Positions 8,457 through 16,984 of a stretch of 35,815 bases of DNA are shown here, piece after piece (position 1 is the first letter of the stretch; every line of letters begins with the position of its first letter). A program made the position numbers and the translations under genes. Origin of the DNA: Actinomycetes bacterium (GTDB lineage Bacteria > Actinomycetota > Actinomycetes > Propionibacteriales > Propionibacteriaceae); contig JAEXAS010000035.1 of NCBI GenBank assembly GCA_023458095.1, positions 1 through 35,815 on the forward strand, written 5' to 3'. The notes under the pieces are model-generated. The model did not search any database and had not been told where the DNA came from. It saw nothing but the letters and a program-made list of their open reading frames with translations.

Positions 8457-9548
8457 TCAGGCCGCGTGGGCACATCCCCAGGGCCCGAGCCCTGAGATGG
8501 CGTAGTACCGGTTGGCGACGGTGATCTGCTGAGCACGAGAGGCCTGGTGTGGCAGGGCGGCGAAATCGCGGCCCCCCATTGCCCTCCAGGACGCAGCGCT
8601 GAACTGCAGGCCGCCGTAGTAGCCGTTACCGGTATTGATTTGCCAGTTGCCGCCGGACTCGCAGCGTGCGATCCGATCCCACATGGCTGCGCGGGCGAGA
8701 TTGATGCCCACGCCATTCGGGGAAGTTTTTGTGCCGACTTCAACGGTGGCGGTCTTGGGCTTGACCAGGACCAGCTCAGTAACGATCACCTTGGAGTCGA
8801 CTTTTCCGTTGATGATCGTGATCTTGTAGGTGCGGGTGGCCTTGCCGGCCTTCCCCTTCACGAGGGTCTTCGATTCGCCAGCCCACAAAGTGGTGTTCTT
8901 CTTCTTGATCACCGGAGCCGCGACGGCCTCGGTCACCGTCTTCGTGGTGGTCTCGACCTGATCCCAACGCACCTTTGCGTCCACGGTGAGCACCGTTGCG
9001 GGGGCGGGGGAGACGATGTCGTCGCTATCGGGTGTCAACTGATTCTCGGCGAGCAGGTCGGCCACGGTGTTGGCCGTGGTGGTGACGACCTTGGTCTTGC
9101 CGGCCACCTTCAACTGAATCGCTTTGGGAGTGCTGACCGCGATGTCGATGCCGGTGCGCGGCAGCGGCGCGTCGAGTGCGACGGAGGTCCAGGCCTGCGA
9201 GAGGTCGGGAAGTTCAGCAACCTGAGGAACCTCAGCCAGCGTGCGTGCCTTGGTTACCAACTCGGTGGTCTTGCCGTTGATGGTCAGGCTGATCGGCTTG
9301 GCGTAGGTAACCGCGACTTGCTGACCATCCTCAACGGTGGCGCCGAGGGCGGGTGTCACTGCGTCGCCGGCCTTGAGCGTGATGCCGTTGGCGGTCAGTA
9401 CGTCAGCAACGGTGACGGCGAAGGCGCCACCGCGAACCGGCTGTCCATCAACGATCAGGTTCACGTCTTTGTGCAGCGCCGTCGCCGTGGTCGTGCCTCC
9501 GGCGGCGAGCGCGAGAGTGAGCGCTGCGGCGGTGAGGATTTTCTTCAA
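8457..9548 (-). CDS. Secreted RpfB-like resuscitation-promoting factor (long form)
   Basis: The 363-residue pre-protein has a signal peptide, three DUF348-like repeats (about 27-65, 84-122 and 142-182; the middle one is divergent), a G5 domain (about 198-274) and an Rpf domain (about 286-361) with RCESGGNWQ and catalytic Glu297. This is the full RpfB architecture. The start is TTG at 9548, with AGGAACC upstream; no ATG or GTG would keep the signal peptide intact. The G5 and Rpf parts are clearly related to the shorter gene downstream, so the pair arose by duplication with domain loss or gain. Confidence 0.92.
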   Translation of the reverse strand: MKKILTAAALTLALAAGGTTTATALHKDVNLIVDGQPVRGGAFAVTVADVLTANGITLKAGDAVTPALGATVEDGQQVAVTYAKPISLTINGKTTELVTKARTLAEVPQVAELPDLSQAWTSVALDAPLPRTGIDIAVSTPKAIQLKVAGKTKVVTTTANTVADLLAENQLTPDSDDIVSPAPATVLTVDAKVRWDQVETTTKTVTEAVAAPVIKKKNTTLWAGESKTLVKGKAGKATRTYKITIINGKVDSKVIVTELVLVKPKTATVEVGTKTSPNGVGINLARAAMWDRIARCESGGNWQINTGNGYYGGLQFSAASWRAMGGRDFAALPHQASRAQQITVANRYYAISGLGPWGCAHAA

Positions 9549-9602
9549 GACCGAGGTTCCTGTGCTGTCGACGACTATTTCCTGAGAACAGCCTGCACGA
9601 GT

Positions 9603-9629
9603 CTGAGAGATTTCGTCAAGTTCTCTCAG
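9603..9629. promoter_or_regulatory. Inverted repeat upstream of the long Rpf gene
   Basis: CTGAGAGA (9603-9610) and TCTCTCAG (9622-9629) form a perfect 8-bp inverted repeat, 55-81 bp upstream of the TTG start. A TTGACG hexamer on the minus strand (9614-9619) lies between the arms. The arrangement could be an operator covering a -35 box, but no good -10 box is seen at the right spacing. Confidence 0.35.
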
Positions 9630-9662
9630 GATTCGGCGTGGCGCAGGGGCGTCGAAAACAGG

Positions 9663-9697
9663 CCAACGCCGCCGAACTCAGGGTTCGACGGCGTTGG
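9663..9697 (-). terminator. Terminator of the superoxide dismutase gene
   Basis: Arms CCAACGCCGCCGAAC and its near reverse complement (one mismatch) pair around a 5-nt loop. On the minus strand the stem is followed by CCTGTTTTCG, a modest T run. It lies 27 bp after the sod stop and insulates the Rpf gene downstream. Confidence 0.85.
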
Positions 9698-9723
9698 GAT
9701 GGAGGTGAGTCTGCGGCAGTGCC

Positions 9724-10332
9724 TCAGAACAGGTCGGCGGCCTTTGCCTTCGCCAGGCGGGCGTTCACGTCCGACCAGTTGACCACGTTCCACCAGGCGG
9801 TGACGTAGTCGGCCTTGACGTTCTTGTACTGCAGGTAGAAGGCGTGCTCCCACATATCGAGCTGCAACAGCGGCACCTGGCCGGTGGGCAGGTTGTTTTG
9901 TTGGTCGTAGAGCTGATTCACATTCAGGCGCTTGCCGAAGGTGTCCCAGACCAACATGGCCCAACCGGAGCCCTGCAAAGAGTTGGCCGCTGCGTTGAAC
10001 TGTGCCTGCAAGGTCGCGAACGAACCGAAGTACTCTTCGATCGCCGAAGCGACATCACCGGTGGGCTCGCCGCCACCGTCAGGAGACATGTTCTTCCAGA
10101 ACACCGAATGGTTGATGTGGCCACCCAGGTGGAAGGCGAGGTCCTTCTCCAGCTTGGGCAGGGCGCCGAAATCGCCCTTGTCGCGAGCTTCGGCGAGCTT
10201 CTCCAAGGCGGTGTTCGCGCCAGCGACATAGGCGGCGTGATGCTTGGAGTGGTGCAGTTCCATGATCTCGCCGGAGATCGCGGGTGCCAGGGCGCCGTAG
10301 TCGTAGTCAAGGTCGGGCAGGGTGTAGGCCAT
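9724..10332 (-). CDS. sodA: Superoxide dismutase [Fe/Mn]
   Basis: The 202-residue cytoplasmic enzyme dismutates superoxide to peroxide and oxygen. The metal ligands are His27, His75, Asp159 and His163, with the DMWEHAFY signature around the last two. Length and both domains are complete. Metal preference between Fe and Mn cannot be decided from sequence alone. AAGGGAT lies before the ATG. The gene has its own terminator; the 66-bp gap to the transporter gene upstream shows no clear terminator, so some read-through is possible. Confidence 0.95.
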   Translation of the reverse strand: MAYTLPDLDYDYGALAPAISGEIMELHHSKHHAAYVAGANTALEKLAEARDKGDFGALPKLEKDLAFHLGGHINHSVFWKNMSPDGGGEPTGDVASAIEEYFGSFATLQAQFNAAANSLQGSGWAMLVWDTFGKRLNVNQLYDQQNNLPTGQVPLLQLDMWEHAFYLQYKNVKADYVTAWWNVVNWSDVNARLAKAKAADLF

Positions 10333-10398
10333 CGGAAGATCCCTTCGGGTGCGTTGCTTTCAACCAATCAATCACGCACAACCGAGATCGCGGTATCC

Positions 10399-11208
10399 CT
10401 ATTCCGGCTGAGGTGCGGGAATTGCTGTCGGGGTCACGGTGACGTGGCGAGCCGATCGGCGCAGCAGGCGCAGCAGCGGGGTACCCAGCACCGCGATGAG
10501 GGCGGCATTGGTCAGCGCCCGGCCCAGATTCCAACCCATCGAGGTCGCCAGATTGAACAGGGCGAAGTGGTACAGATTCTCCAGCGGCGTGGCTGCCGGA
10601 TCGAAGGACAACTGGGTGTTCTCCCCGATGGCGAAGGGCCAGAAAGAGAAGTCCATGAACCAGCCGTAGAGGAAAGCCGAGATCACCCCATAGCCAGCCA
10701 GGAGCCACACCTCAGCCCGGCCGGAGGCTTTTGGCAGCAGCCCGGCGAACAGTCCAACGAAACCGGCGGCCAGCATCTGGTAGGGCAGCCACGGCCCGAC
10801 GCCGGAGACGATCAGTGATGACGTGAACAAGGTGATCACGCCAAGTGCGAAGCCGAATCCGGCACCGTAGGCGCGGCCCGCCAGAATCAGCAGGAAGAAG
10901 ACCAGCTCGAAGCCGGCCGTGCCCGCGCTCAGCGGACGCAGCACAGTGCCGACCGCGGCGAGCACTCCCAACATGGCCAAGGTCTTGACGTCCATGCGGC
11001 CGGCGGACAGTTCGGTGAGCACCACCGCCAACAGCATGGGTAGCACCAGTGCGAAGACCAGCGGCGCCAGAATCGGCGGCATTCCGGAGGCGGGAGTGAG
11101 GAACAGCGGCCAACTGAACGCCACCGCCCCGACGACCAGCGCCACCACCAGCGACACACTGAGTCGGGCCGGCTGCACCACGGTGGGGCTCAGTGAAGAG
11201 GTGGTCAT
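10399..11208 (-). CDS. ECF transporter S component, likely corrinoid/cobalamin-specific
   Basis: The 269-residue integral membrane protein has about six hydrophobic segments and resembles ECF substrate-binding (S) subunits, with small-residue-rich helices and the loop GVGPWLPYQMLAAGFVG. It is the last gene of a six-gene minus-strand unit behind a B12 riboswitch. Its ATG overlaps the stop of the ATPase gene in an ATGA quartet. A dedicated T-A-S set after a cobalamin riboswitch makes cobalamin or a related corrinoid the most likely substrate. ECF-CbrT of Lactobacillus delbrueckii is a characterised B12 ECF transporter, but I cannot claim orthology from here. Confidence 0.8.
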   Translation of the reverse strand: MTTSSLSPTVVQPARLSVSLVVALVVGAVAFSWPLFLTPASGMPPILAPLVFALVLPMLLAVVLTELSAGRMDVKTLAMLGVLAAVGTVLRPLSAGTAGFELVFFLLILAGRAYGAGFGFALGVITLFTSSLIVSGVGPWLPYQMLAAGFVGLFAGLLPKASGRAEVWLLAGYGVISAFLYGWFMDFSFWPFAIGENTQLSFDPAATPLENLYHFALFNLATSMGWNLGRALTNAALIAVLGTPLLRLLRRSARHVTVTPTAIPAPQPE

Positions 11209-12794
11209 GACAGCACCTGCTCGGCCTCGGCCACCGTCAGTACCGAAGCCGGAGCGAACACCTTGGCCAACTGGGGTGCATAGGCGACCGAGGAGGTCAA
11301 TACCTGGCTGGTGGGCCCCTCGGCGATGAGCTCTCCGGTCGCCATGATCAGGCTGCGCTCGGAGACGACCGCAGCGAACTCCACATCATGGGTGCTGATC
11401 AATACCGCCATGCCGTCGCCGGCCAGGCGGGCGATGATGGCGGCTAGGTCGGCTTTGGCTTGGTAGTCCAGGCCGCGGGTTGGTTCGTCCAGCAGCAGCA
11501 CCTGGGGGGCGGCGCTGAGTTGGATGGCCAGCACCAGGGCCAGCCGCTGGCCTTCAGAAAGGTCGCGGGGATCGCGACCCGGCGGGAGGTCGACCCCGAG
11601 TTGGGTGAGGAGGCTCGCAGTCGTGCCGGCGGGCGCCTCGGCGTCGGCGTCGGCACGCTCGCATTCCGCAGCGACGGTCGGTAGATAGAGCAGGTCGGTA
11701 GCGGTCTGCGGAACCAAGGTGATCAGTCGACGGGCAGCCGTCGGCGACAGCTCGGATGGCTTCACACCGTCGACCAGCACCGAACCGGCGTGGGTGAGTG
11801 CGCCCTGTAGTGCCCACAGCAGGGAGGACTTGCCCGAACCATTGCGGCCCAGCAGGGTGGTTACTTCGCCGGCCTGCAGGGTGAGTGATACTCCCGACAC
11901 GGCGATCAGCTCGCCATAGCGCACGTCGACGTCGGTGGCGGTGAGTGCCACCGCCCGTGGCGGCGGTGCTGTGCGGTGCGGATCGGCCGGCAGTCGGCCT
12001 TCGGCCAGCACCCGGCGGCGTGCCTGGCGCACACTCACCGGTACGGTGTCCCACCCCAGAAGCTCCGCCAAGCCGGCCAGCGGGGGACGCAGCGTCGACG
12101 CGGCCAACACCGCCGCCGGATCCCCGGCGACGACCCGACCGTCCCCAGGTAGCCACAGGGCGGAGTCGGCAGCGTGGAGCACTCGTTCCAGGCGATGCTC
12201 GGCCAACACCACCGTCAGGCCCACTTCGTGGATCAAGGTGGTGATCGCGCCGAGCACATCGGCGGCGGCCGTGGGATCGAGGGCGGAGGTGGGTTCATCC
12301 AGCACCAGCACCGCAGGTCGTGCGGCGAGGACCGCTGCAATCGCCACCCGCTGCTGCTGCCCGCCGGACAGTTCGGTGAGTGGACGGCGGCGCAGCTCGG
12401 CGATCCCCATCAGGTCGAGGGTCTCCTCGACGCGCTGACGCATGGCGTTCGGGGCTATGCCGAGCTGTTCCATGCCGTAAGCGATCTCGTCCTCGACGGT
12501 GTCGGTCACGAAGCCGCGCACGGGGTCTTGGCCCACAAAGCCGACCACGTCAGCCATTTCGCGGGGCCGACTTTCGGCGGTGCTGCGGCCGTCAGCCAGG
12601 ACGCGTCCCGAGAACGTGCCGCCGGTGAAATGCGGCACCAGGCCGTTGATAGCCCGCAGCAGGGTCGACTTGCCGGTGCCCGTGGCGCCGATGACCAGGC
12701 ACAGGTCGCCTTCGGTGATCTGGAAGGAGACCTGATCAAGGGTTGGCTGGGCGGACTCGGGGTAGCGGAAGCTCACCTGTTCGAAGCTGATCAT
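11205..12794 (-). CDS. ECF transporter fused ATPase (two ABC domains)
   Basis: The 529-residue protein contains two complete ABC ATPase domains in one chain, replacing separate EcfA and EcfA' subunits. Domain 1 has Walker A GATGTGKST (36-44), LSGGQ (142-146) and Walker B with DEP (166-168). Domain 2 has GRNGSGKSS (316-324), a variant LSEGQ signature (412-416) and LLLDEP (433-438). It powers substrate release from the S component through the T subunit. The ATG at 12794 overlaps the T-gene stop (ATGA); a longer upstream reading frame runs antisense-like through that gene and is discarded. A 4-nt overlap with the S gene follows. Confidence 0.92.
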   Translation of the reverse strand: MISFEQVSFRYPESAQPTLDQVSFQITEGDLCLVIGATGTGKSTLLRAINGLVPHFTGGTFSGRVLADGRSTAESRPREMADVVGFVGQDPVRGFVTDTVEDEIAYGMEQLGIAPNAMRQRVEETLDLMGIAELRRRPLTELSGGQQQRVAIAAVLAARPAVLVLDEPTSALDPTAAADVLGAITTLIHEVGLTVVLAEHRLERVLHAADSALWLPGDGRVVAGDPAAVLAASTLRPPLAGLAELLGWDTVPVSVRQARRRVLAEGRLPADPHRTAPPPRAVALTATDVDVRYGELIAVSGVSLTLQAGEVTTLLGRNGSGKSSLLWALQGALTHAGSVLVDGVKPSELSPTAARRLITLVPQTATDLLYLPTVAAECERADADAEAPAGTTASLLTQLGVDLPPGRDPRDLSEGQRLALVLAIQLSAAPQVLLLDEPTRGLDYQAKADLAAIIARLAGDGMAVLISTHDVEFAAVVSERSLIMATGELIAEGPTSQVLTSSVAYAPQLAKVFAPASVLTVAEAEQVLS

Positions 12795-13954
12795 CGCGCC
12801 ACCAGTTCTGTCTCGGGCAGTTCTGTCTCGGGACGGGGACTGCGGGTACGCAGGTCGCGGCGAGTCGCCTGCGGGATGCGTTGCTGGCGGGGCCTGGTCA
12901 GCGGCACCGGAGCCAAGGTCAGCGCGATCACGAGCAGCATCGGGATACTGAGCTGAGGCCACTCCAGCGGATCGGTGCTGGGCTGTAGGGCGGCCGGTTG
13001 CAGCACGGCGTTGACCTGCGGGCTGAGCTCGGCCGGGTCCAGCCCGGCGATGCCCAGCACGATGAACGCAATCAGCACCCCGCTGCTCAGCACCAGCCAC
13101 TCGGTGAGCCGCCAGGGATCGGGACGGTAGCGCGTGACGGCCAGCCGGGCGCCGGCGCGGCGCAATCCCACACCCACCCCGATCACCCCGCCGACCAGCA
13201 GGGCTGCGGCCGTCCAGCGGTAGTCGGTGCTGAGCAGCAGGAATCCGCCCATGGTGGAGGCGAGAACCGAGACGAGCATGACGCTCAAGGTGCCGGCTAC
13301 CGGGCGTCCGGCTGTTCGGGCGAAACCGCGGGCCTCCATGCCTTCGGCCAAGGACAGGGAGCGGTCGATGGCATCACCGAGAATGGACAGCGCAATGGGG
13401 CCCAGGGCGGCCAATCCTCGAGCCGTATCGCCGCGCAGCCGTCGGGCTCGGCGCACCCGCTGCCCGCTTTCGATCAACTGCGGGGCGACGCTGAGCGCCA
13501 CCACCACGGCCACCGACGCCTCGTACAGAGCCGCTGGTACGGACCGCAGCGCCTGGCGCGGGTTGGCCAGCGCATTGGCTGCGCCGATCGCGAGCAGAAG
13601 AACGGCCAGCCGCAGCGCCTCATAGACCGTGGCGATCAGGGCCTCAGCGGTGACCGGGCCACCCAGCCGGATGCCAGCAGCCCAGGCGGGAAGTGGGATT
13701 TCGGGAAGGGTGATCAACACGGTGGTGCCGGTCGGAGCCCCCACCACGATCTGGAAGAACACCCGCATCGCGATCACGAAGGCGGCCAGCGCCAGATAGG
13801 CGCGTACCGAGCGTGCCCACGCAGATTCAGTGCGACGCAGCAGCACCACGATGATCATGGCCAGAGCCATCATGGTGAGCAGCAGAGGGTTGGTGGTGCC
13901 GTTGACGGCGATCGCGATTCCGATCGCCCAGCCCCACCATGCCAGCGGATGCAC
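12791..13954 (-). CDS. ECF transporter transmembrane T component
   Basis: The 387-residue protein belongs to the EcfT/CbiQ family. An N-terminal block of membrane helices precedes two cytoplasmic Arg-rich coupling motifs (RRARRLRG and MEARGF, the usual ARG motifs that dock on the ATPases), with further hydrophobic segments toward the C-terminus. The family is usually about 250-300 residues, so this one carries extra C-terminal helices. I chose GTG at 13954, 5 nt after the upstream stop, because the hydrophobic WWGWAIGIAIAV segment begins just after it. The ribosome site is weak, suggesting translational coupling. Confidence 0.85.
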   Translation of the reverse strand: MHPLAWWGWAIGIAIAVNGTTNPLLLTMMALAMIIVVLLRRTESAWARSVRAYLALAAFVIAMRVFFQIVVGAPTGTTVLITLPEIPLPAWAAGIRLGGPVTAEALIATVYEALRLAVLLLAIGAANALANPRQALRSVPAALYEASVAVVVALSVAPQLIESGQRVRRARRLRGDTARGLAALGPIALSILGDAIDRSLSLAEGMEARGFARTAGRPVAGTLSVMLVSVLASTMGGFLLLSTDYRWTAAALLVGGVIGVGVGLRRAGARLAVTRYRPDPWRLTEWLVLSSGVLIAFIVLGIAGLDPAELSPQVNAVLQPAALQPSTDPLEWPQLSIPMLLVIALTLAPVPLTRPRQQRIPQATRRDLRTRSPRPETELPETELVAR

Positions 13955-13959
13955 TGATC

Positions 13960-14718
13960 TCAGCGTTTGCGTCCTTTCCTCAGCCACCAAGCGCCAGCAC
14001 CCAAACCTCCGACCCCAAGGGTGGCGGCGGTGGCGATCAGCGCCACCGGGCTGCCGGGATCCTCGCCGGGTTCGGCCGGCGCGGCGGCGCTCGGGGTGGG
14101 GCTCGGCGATGATGGCGTGCTCGCTGCGGCGACCGGTGTCGCCACGGGGGTAGCAGCCTTCGTGGTCGGGGCCTTGCTGACCGATGGCTGGGCCGTGGCC
14201 GATGCCGTCGCCGATGCCGAAGCGGTGGGCGCTTTGGTGGTGGCGCGGGGTTTCGGCTTGGCCACCGCGACGGGGTTGGTCGGCGGCTTTGTACCCGGGC
14301 CGGAGGCCGATCCGGAGATGCTGACGTAGTGCCAGCCTTCGGCAGCGCCCTTCGTGGGGTGATAGGCGTTGGCACCCAGATTGGAGTAGCTCCATCCTGA
14401 GTAGCTGCCATCGCTACGCCGGGAGGCGTGCCAATAGGACCAGTAGTCCTTATAGATGTCGGCCTTGCTGGGTTTGCCTGCGATGGCGGTGATCATGCCG
14501 CCATCGACCTTGGCGCCAAAGGTCGCGCGTAGAGCCGCCGTCCCGGTGGAGTAACTGGTGGCGCACTTGGTCGCCACCCCGCCGCCGAGGCTGCCGTAGT
14601 CCACAACGACCCACACTCCGTTGCACGCGGTGAAGTCCTGGGCAACGGCGGGGATCGGCGTCCAGGCACCCAGTGCGAAGACGACGACTGCCGACAGCAG
14701 CATTGCCAGTCGCTTCAT
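13960..14718 (-). CDS. Membrane-anchored DUF4430-domain protein
   Basis: The 252-residue protein has a signal peptide (MKRLAMLLSAVVVFALGAW), a DUF4430-like domain (about 31-135), a long Pro/Thr/Ser/Ala-rich spacer (about 140-215) and a C-terminal hydrophobic segment ending in KGRKR. There is no LPXTG motif, so it should be anchored by its C-terminal helix with the domain held out in the wall. The domain shares C-x-GVWVVV, CATSY-x-TG, DYWSYWHAS, DG-x-YSGWSYS and the Y-x-P-x-x-G-x-x-EGW pattern with the gene before it. DUF4430 includes the beta domain of intrinsic factor/transcobalamin. The start overlaps the previous stop (ATGA). Confidence 0.85.
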   Translation of the reverse strand: MKRLAMLLSAVVVFALGAWTPIPAVAQDFTACNGVWVVVDYGSLGGGVATKCATSYSTGTAALRATFGAKVDGGMITAIAGKPSKADIYKDYWSYWHASRRSDGSYSGWSYSNLGANAYHPTKGAAEGWHYVSISGSASGPGTKPPTNPVAVAKPKPRATTKAPTASASATASATAQPSVSKAPTTKAATPVATPVAAASTPSSPSPTPSAAAPAEPGEDPGSPVALIATAATLGVGGLGAGAWWLRKGRKR

Positions 14719-15446
14719 CGGCGCACCTTCTTGGTCGGCTTGGACACCTTGGCCACTGTCTGCAGCCCGGAGCCGGACACGGTCACGATCACGGTGATGC
14801 GCTTGCCGCGGTCGGCCTTCCGCAGTCGGTAGCGAGACGTCGTGGCGTGGCTGATCGGCTTGCCGGAGCGGTACCACCGTAGCCTCACCCGTTGGGGCGC
14901 GGGACGCCAGGTCTTGACCTTCACCCGCAGAGTACGGCCCACCTTCGCGGTGCCCACGATCAGCGGACGCGGCGCAGAGGCATAGCCGCGCGGCGGCAGT
15001 AGCCGTGGGGCGATGCTGCCACCATCACCGAAGCGCCACCCTTCAACCGAGCCGCGCGCCGGATGGTAGGTGCCCGCGCCAACGGCGGAGTAGCTCCACG
15101 ACGAGAAGGTGCCATCGGCACGCGCCGAAGCATGCCAATAGGACCAGTAGTTGGTGAAGGAAGTCGGGTCGGTCACCGCGGGGAAGCCATGGATCCGAAG
15201 GACATAGCCCGGCGAGCCGGCGGCCTCCTCCACCACGAAGCCGGCACTGCGCAAGGCATCCACACCGGTGCGGTAGCTGGTGGCACAACGCGTCGTGGCC
15301 TCGCCGTTGCCGCGATCGACCACGACCCACACTCCCGAACAGGAGCGGGTCGAGGCTGGGAGCGTGGACGCCGCAGAACTCGAGGCGGGCGGGCCGGCCA
15401 CCAGCACGAGGCTGGCGGCCAGCAGACCGACGAGGAGGCGCTTCAT
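14715..15446 (-). CDS. Secreted DUF4430-domain protein with C-terminal Ig-like domain
   Basis: The 243-residue protein has a signal peptide (MKRLLVGLLAASLVLVAG), then a DUF4430-like domain (about 35-145). A basic beta-sandwich-like module follows, of the type PLIVGTAKVGRTLRVKVKTW to the end, common as Ig-like repeats in actinobacterial surface proteins. It has no membrane anchor or sortase motif, so it should be free or wall-associated through its basic tail. It is a close paralogue of the next gene in the DUF4430 part. The ATG at 15446 overlaps the stop of the 507-residue protein (ATGA). A role in binding corrinoid is inferred from the family and the riboswitch. Confidence 0.85.
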   Translation of the reverse strand: MKRLLVGLLAASLVLVAGPPASSSAASTLPASTRSCSGVWVVVDRGNGEATTRCATSYRTGVDALRSAGFVVEEAAGSPGYVLRIHGFPAVTDPTSFTNYWSYWHASARADGTFSSWSYSAVGAGTYHPARGSVEGWRFGDGGSIAPRLLPPRGYASAPRPLIVGTAKVGRTLRVKVKTWRPAPQRVRLRWYRSGKPISHATTSRYRLRKADRGKRITVIVTVSGSGLQTVAKVSKPTKKVRR

Positions 15447-16966
15447 CGCCGTGAGTGACGCGGACGGTGACGTTCGGTGCGGTTCGCGACGAGCACACTG
15501 CCCAGCACGATCAGCCCCAGACCGGCCCAGCCCAACGGCCAAGACGCATCAGAGCCGGTTCGGGGCAGCGTGGCTGCGTCCTCGCCGGCATCGCTTCCGC
15601 TCCCGCTGGTCGAGGTCTTGCACGATGCCAGTGGCGCCGACACGGTGGCGTAGGTGGTCGAGGTCAGCGCGAACAAGGCGTTCGCGGTCGACATCTGGTT
15701 GGAGGTCGTCCCGTTCAACTGGTTGGGGAAACCACCGTCCTTCACCTGCTGGCCACGCAGCCACGTCAGCGAATCGGTCACCGTGACTCCGTGGGCCTGC
15801 AAAGCCGAAGCCAGCAGGGCCGTGCTGTCCACCGGGGAGTAGTTCGTCCAGTAGCCGTCGGACTTCTTGTTGCTGGCCGCCCAGGCCAGGGCCTTGGTGA
15901 CCGCTGCTTTGGTGGCCGCGGTGGGCGTGATCACATCATCGGACAGGGCAATCAGGGCCAAGGCGGTGGTGTCGGGGTCGGCAGTCGTGCCGAAGCCCCA
16001 GGCGCCGCTGGCCAACTGCTTGCCCACCAGGTAGTCCACCATGGCGTCGCTGGGGGTGGTGCCGGCCCGCTTCAATCCGATCATCGCCAGGGCCTGCCCG
16101 AAGGAGAAGTCGCTGGCCGAGCCCAGGCGTCCGTTCGATCCAGCACCGGCGAGAATGCGCTCCTTGAGGTCCACGCCCCCGAAGTTGAGCGGGTCCTCGC
16201 CCACCGCGTCGGCGAACACGGCCAGTTTGCCGGCGGCGTAGGCGCTCGATTGGGAGTAGTCATTGGCCTGGTCGGCCAAGTAGGTGTTGATCTTCTTCAG
16301 GTCGGTGGCGTAGCTGCACTTCTGGGTTGCCAGGCTCAGACCGACGTCGGTTGCTGATCCGGCTGCGGTGAGGGCGTCGGGGACCGTGGTGGCCAGCCAG
16401 GCAGCCGCCTTCTGCGCGGTCGTGGTGTCGCTCGGCGAGGCGTCCTTGGGTGGGGTGGACGGATCGGGAGTGGCCGGAGCCGGCGTCGTCGCGACCGGGA
16501 CCGAGGTGATTTCTGGTGCGTCCGGCGGCCAGCCTGCGGTGGTGTAGTCGGTCAGGCGGAAGCCGGAGATCTTGGTGGGGTCTGGAGTGTCCACCCCGAA
16601 CCCATTGCCCGCGGTCCACGTGCCGATGCTGCCGTCGGCGGCGATCGGTGCACTGGCCTGGTACCAGTAGAAAGTGGTCCCCGTGCCGGGTTTGGCATCG
16701 ATCTGGTCCAGCGACAGGCCATAGGTGCTGGTGCTGGTGACAGCGCTGAAGCCCGCACTGTCCAGCATGGTGGTGTTGTCGCTGTAGTCCGTGGCGCAGC
16801 CCAGGACTGGGGCGCCGGTATCGAACTGGACGGCGACCCACACCCCTGAGCAGGAGGTGGGTGTTGTGGTCGGCGCGGCGGTGGCCGTCGGCGCGGCCAA
16901 CAGGCCGAGGGAGGTGAGCGTCGCCGCAATCCCGACAGCGACCACTCGGGTGAGTCTAGGTAGCAT
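15443..16966 (-). CDS. Transcobalamin-like surface protein: DUF4430 + alpha/alpha-barrel repeats + LPXTG
   Basis: This 507-residue protein is the first gene after the B12 riboswitch. It has a signal peptide (1-30), a DUF4430-like domain (about 36-147, with Cys39 and Cys57), a Pro/Thr linker (about 150-182) and a helical region (about 185-448). That region has prenyltransferase-type repeats such as GAWGFGTTADPDTTALALIA and GGFPNQLNGTTSNQMSTANA. A sortase motif LPRTG (467-471), a hydrophobic helix and a basic tail follow. Vertebrate intrinsic factor pairs the same two fold classes, with the alpha barrel first and the DUF4430 domain last; here the order is reversed. I infer that it captures cobalamin at the wall. 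ATG 16966 follows GAAAGGA, and a longer upstream frame would intrude into the riboswitch platform. Confidence 0.85.
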   Translation of the reverse strand: MLPRLTRVVAVGIAATLTSLGLLAAPTATAAPTTTPTSCSGVWVAVQFDTGAPVLGCATDYSDNTTMLDSAGFSAVTSTSTYGLSLDQIDAKPGTGTTFYWYQASAPIAADGSIGTWTAGNGFGVDTPDPTKISGFRLTDYTTAGWPPDAPEITSVPVATTPAPATPDPSTPPKDASPSDTTTAQKAAAWLATTVPDALTAAGSATDVGLSLATQKCSYATDLKKINTYLADQANDYSQSSAYAAGKLAVFADAVGEDPLNFGGVDLKERILAGAGSNGRLGSASDFSFGQALAMIGLKRAGTTPSDAMVDYLVGKQLASGAWGFGTTADPDTTALALIALSDDVITPTAATKAAVTKALAWAASNKKSDGYWTNYSPVDSTALLASALQAHGVTVTDSLTWLRGQQVKDGGFPNQLNGTTSNQMSTANALFALTSTTYATVSAPLASCKTSTSGSGSDAGEDAATLPRTGSDASWPLGWAGLGLIVLGSVLVANRTERHRPRHSRR

Positions 16967-16984
16967 TCCGATCCTTTCGCGAGA

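Noticed and set aside
9549..9662. c-di-AMP (ydaO) riboswitch upstream of the Rpf gene
   Set aside because: This riboswitch controls rpf genes in some actinobacteria, but the region is only about 115 bp and the conserved ydaO core is not visible.
8547..9782. 411-codon plus-strand ORF across the long Rpf gene
   Set aside because: It runs antisense to a gene with signal peptide, DUF348, G5 and Rpf domains, and crosses the sod terminator. It resembles no family.
12795..13100. Upstream extension of the fused ECF ATPase
   Set aside because: It overlaps the T-component gene in another frame, and its composition is low-complexity. The ATG at 12794 gives an exact ATGA junction and a normal ABC N-terminus.
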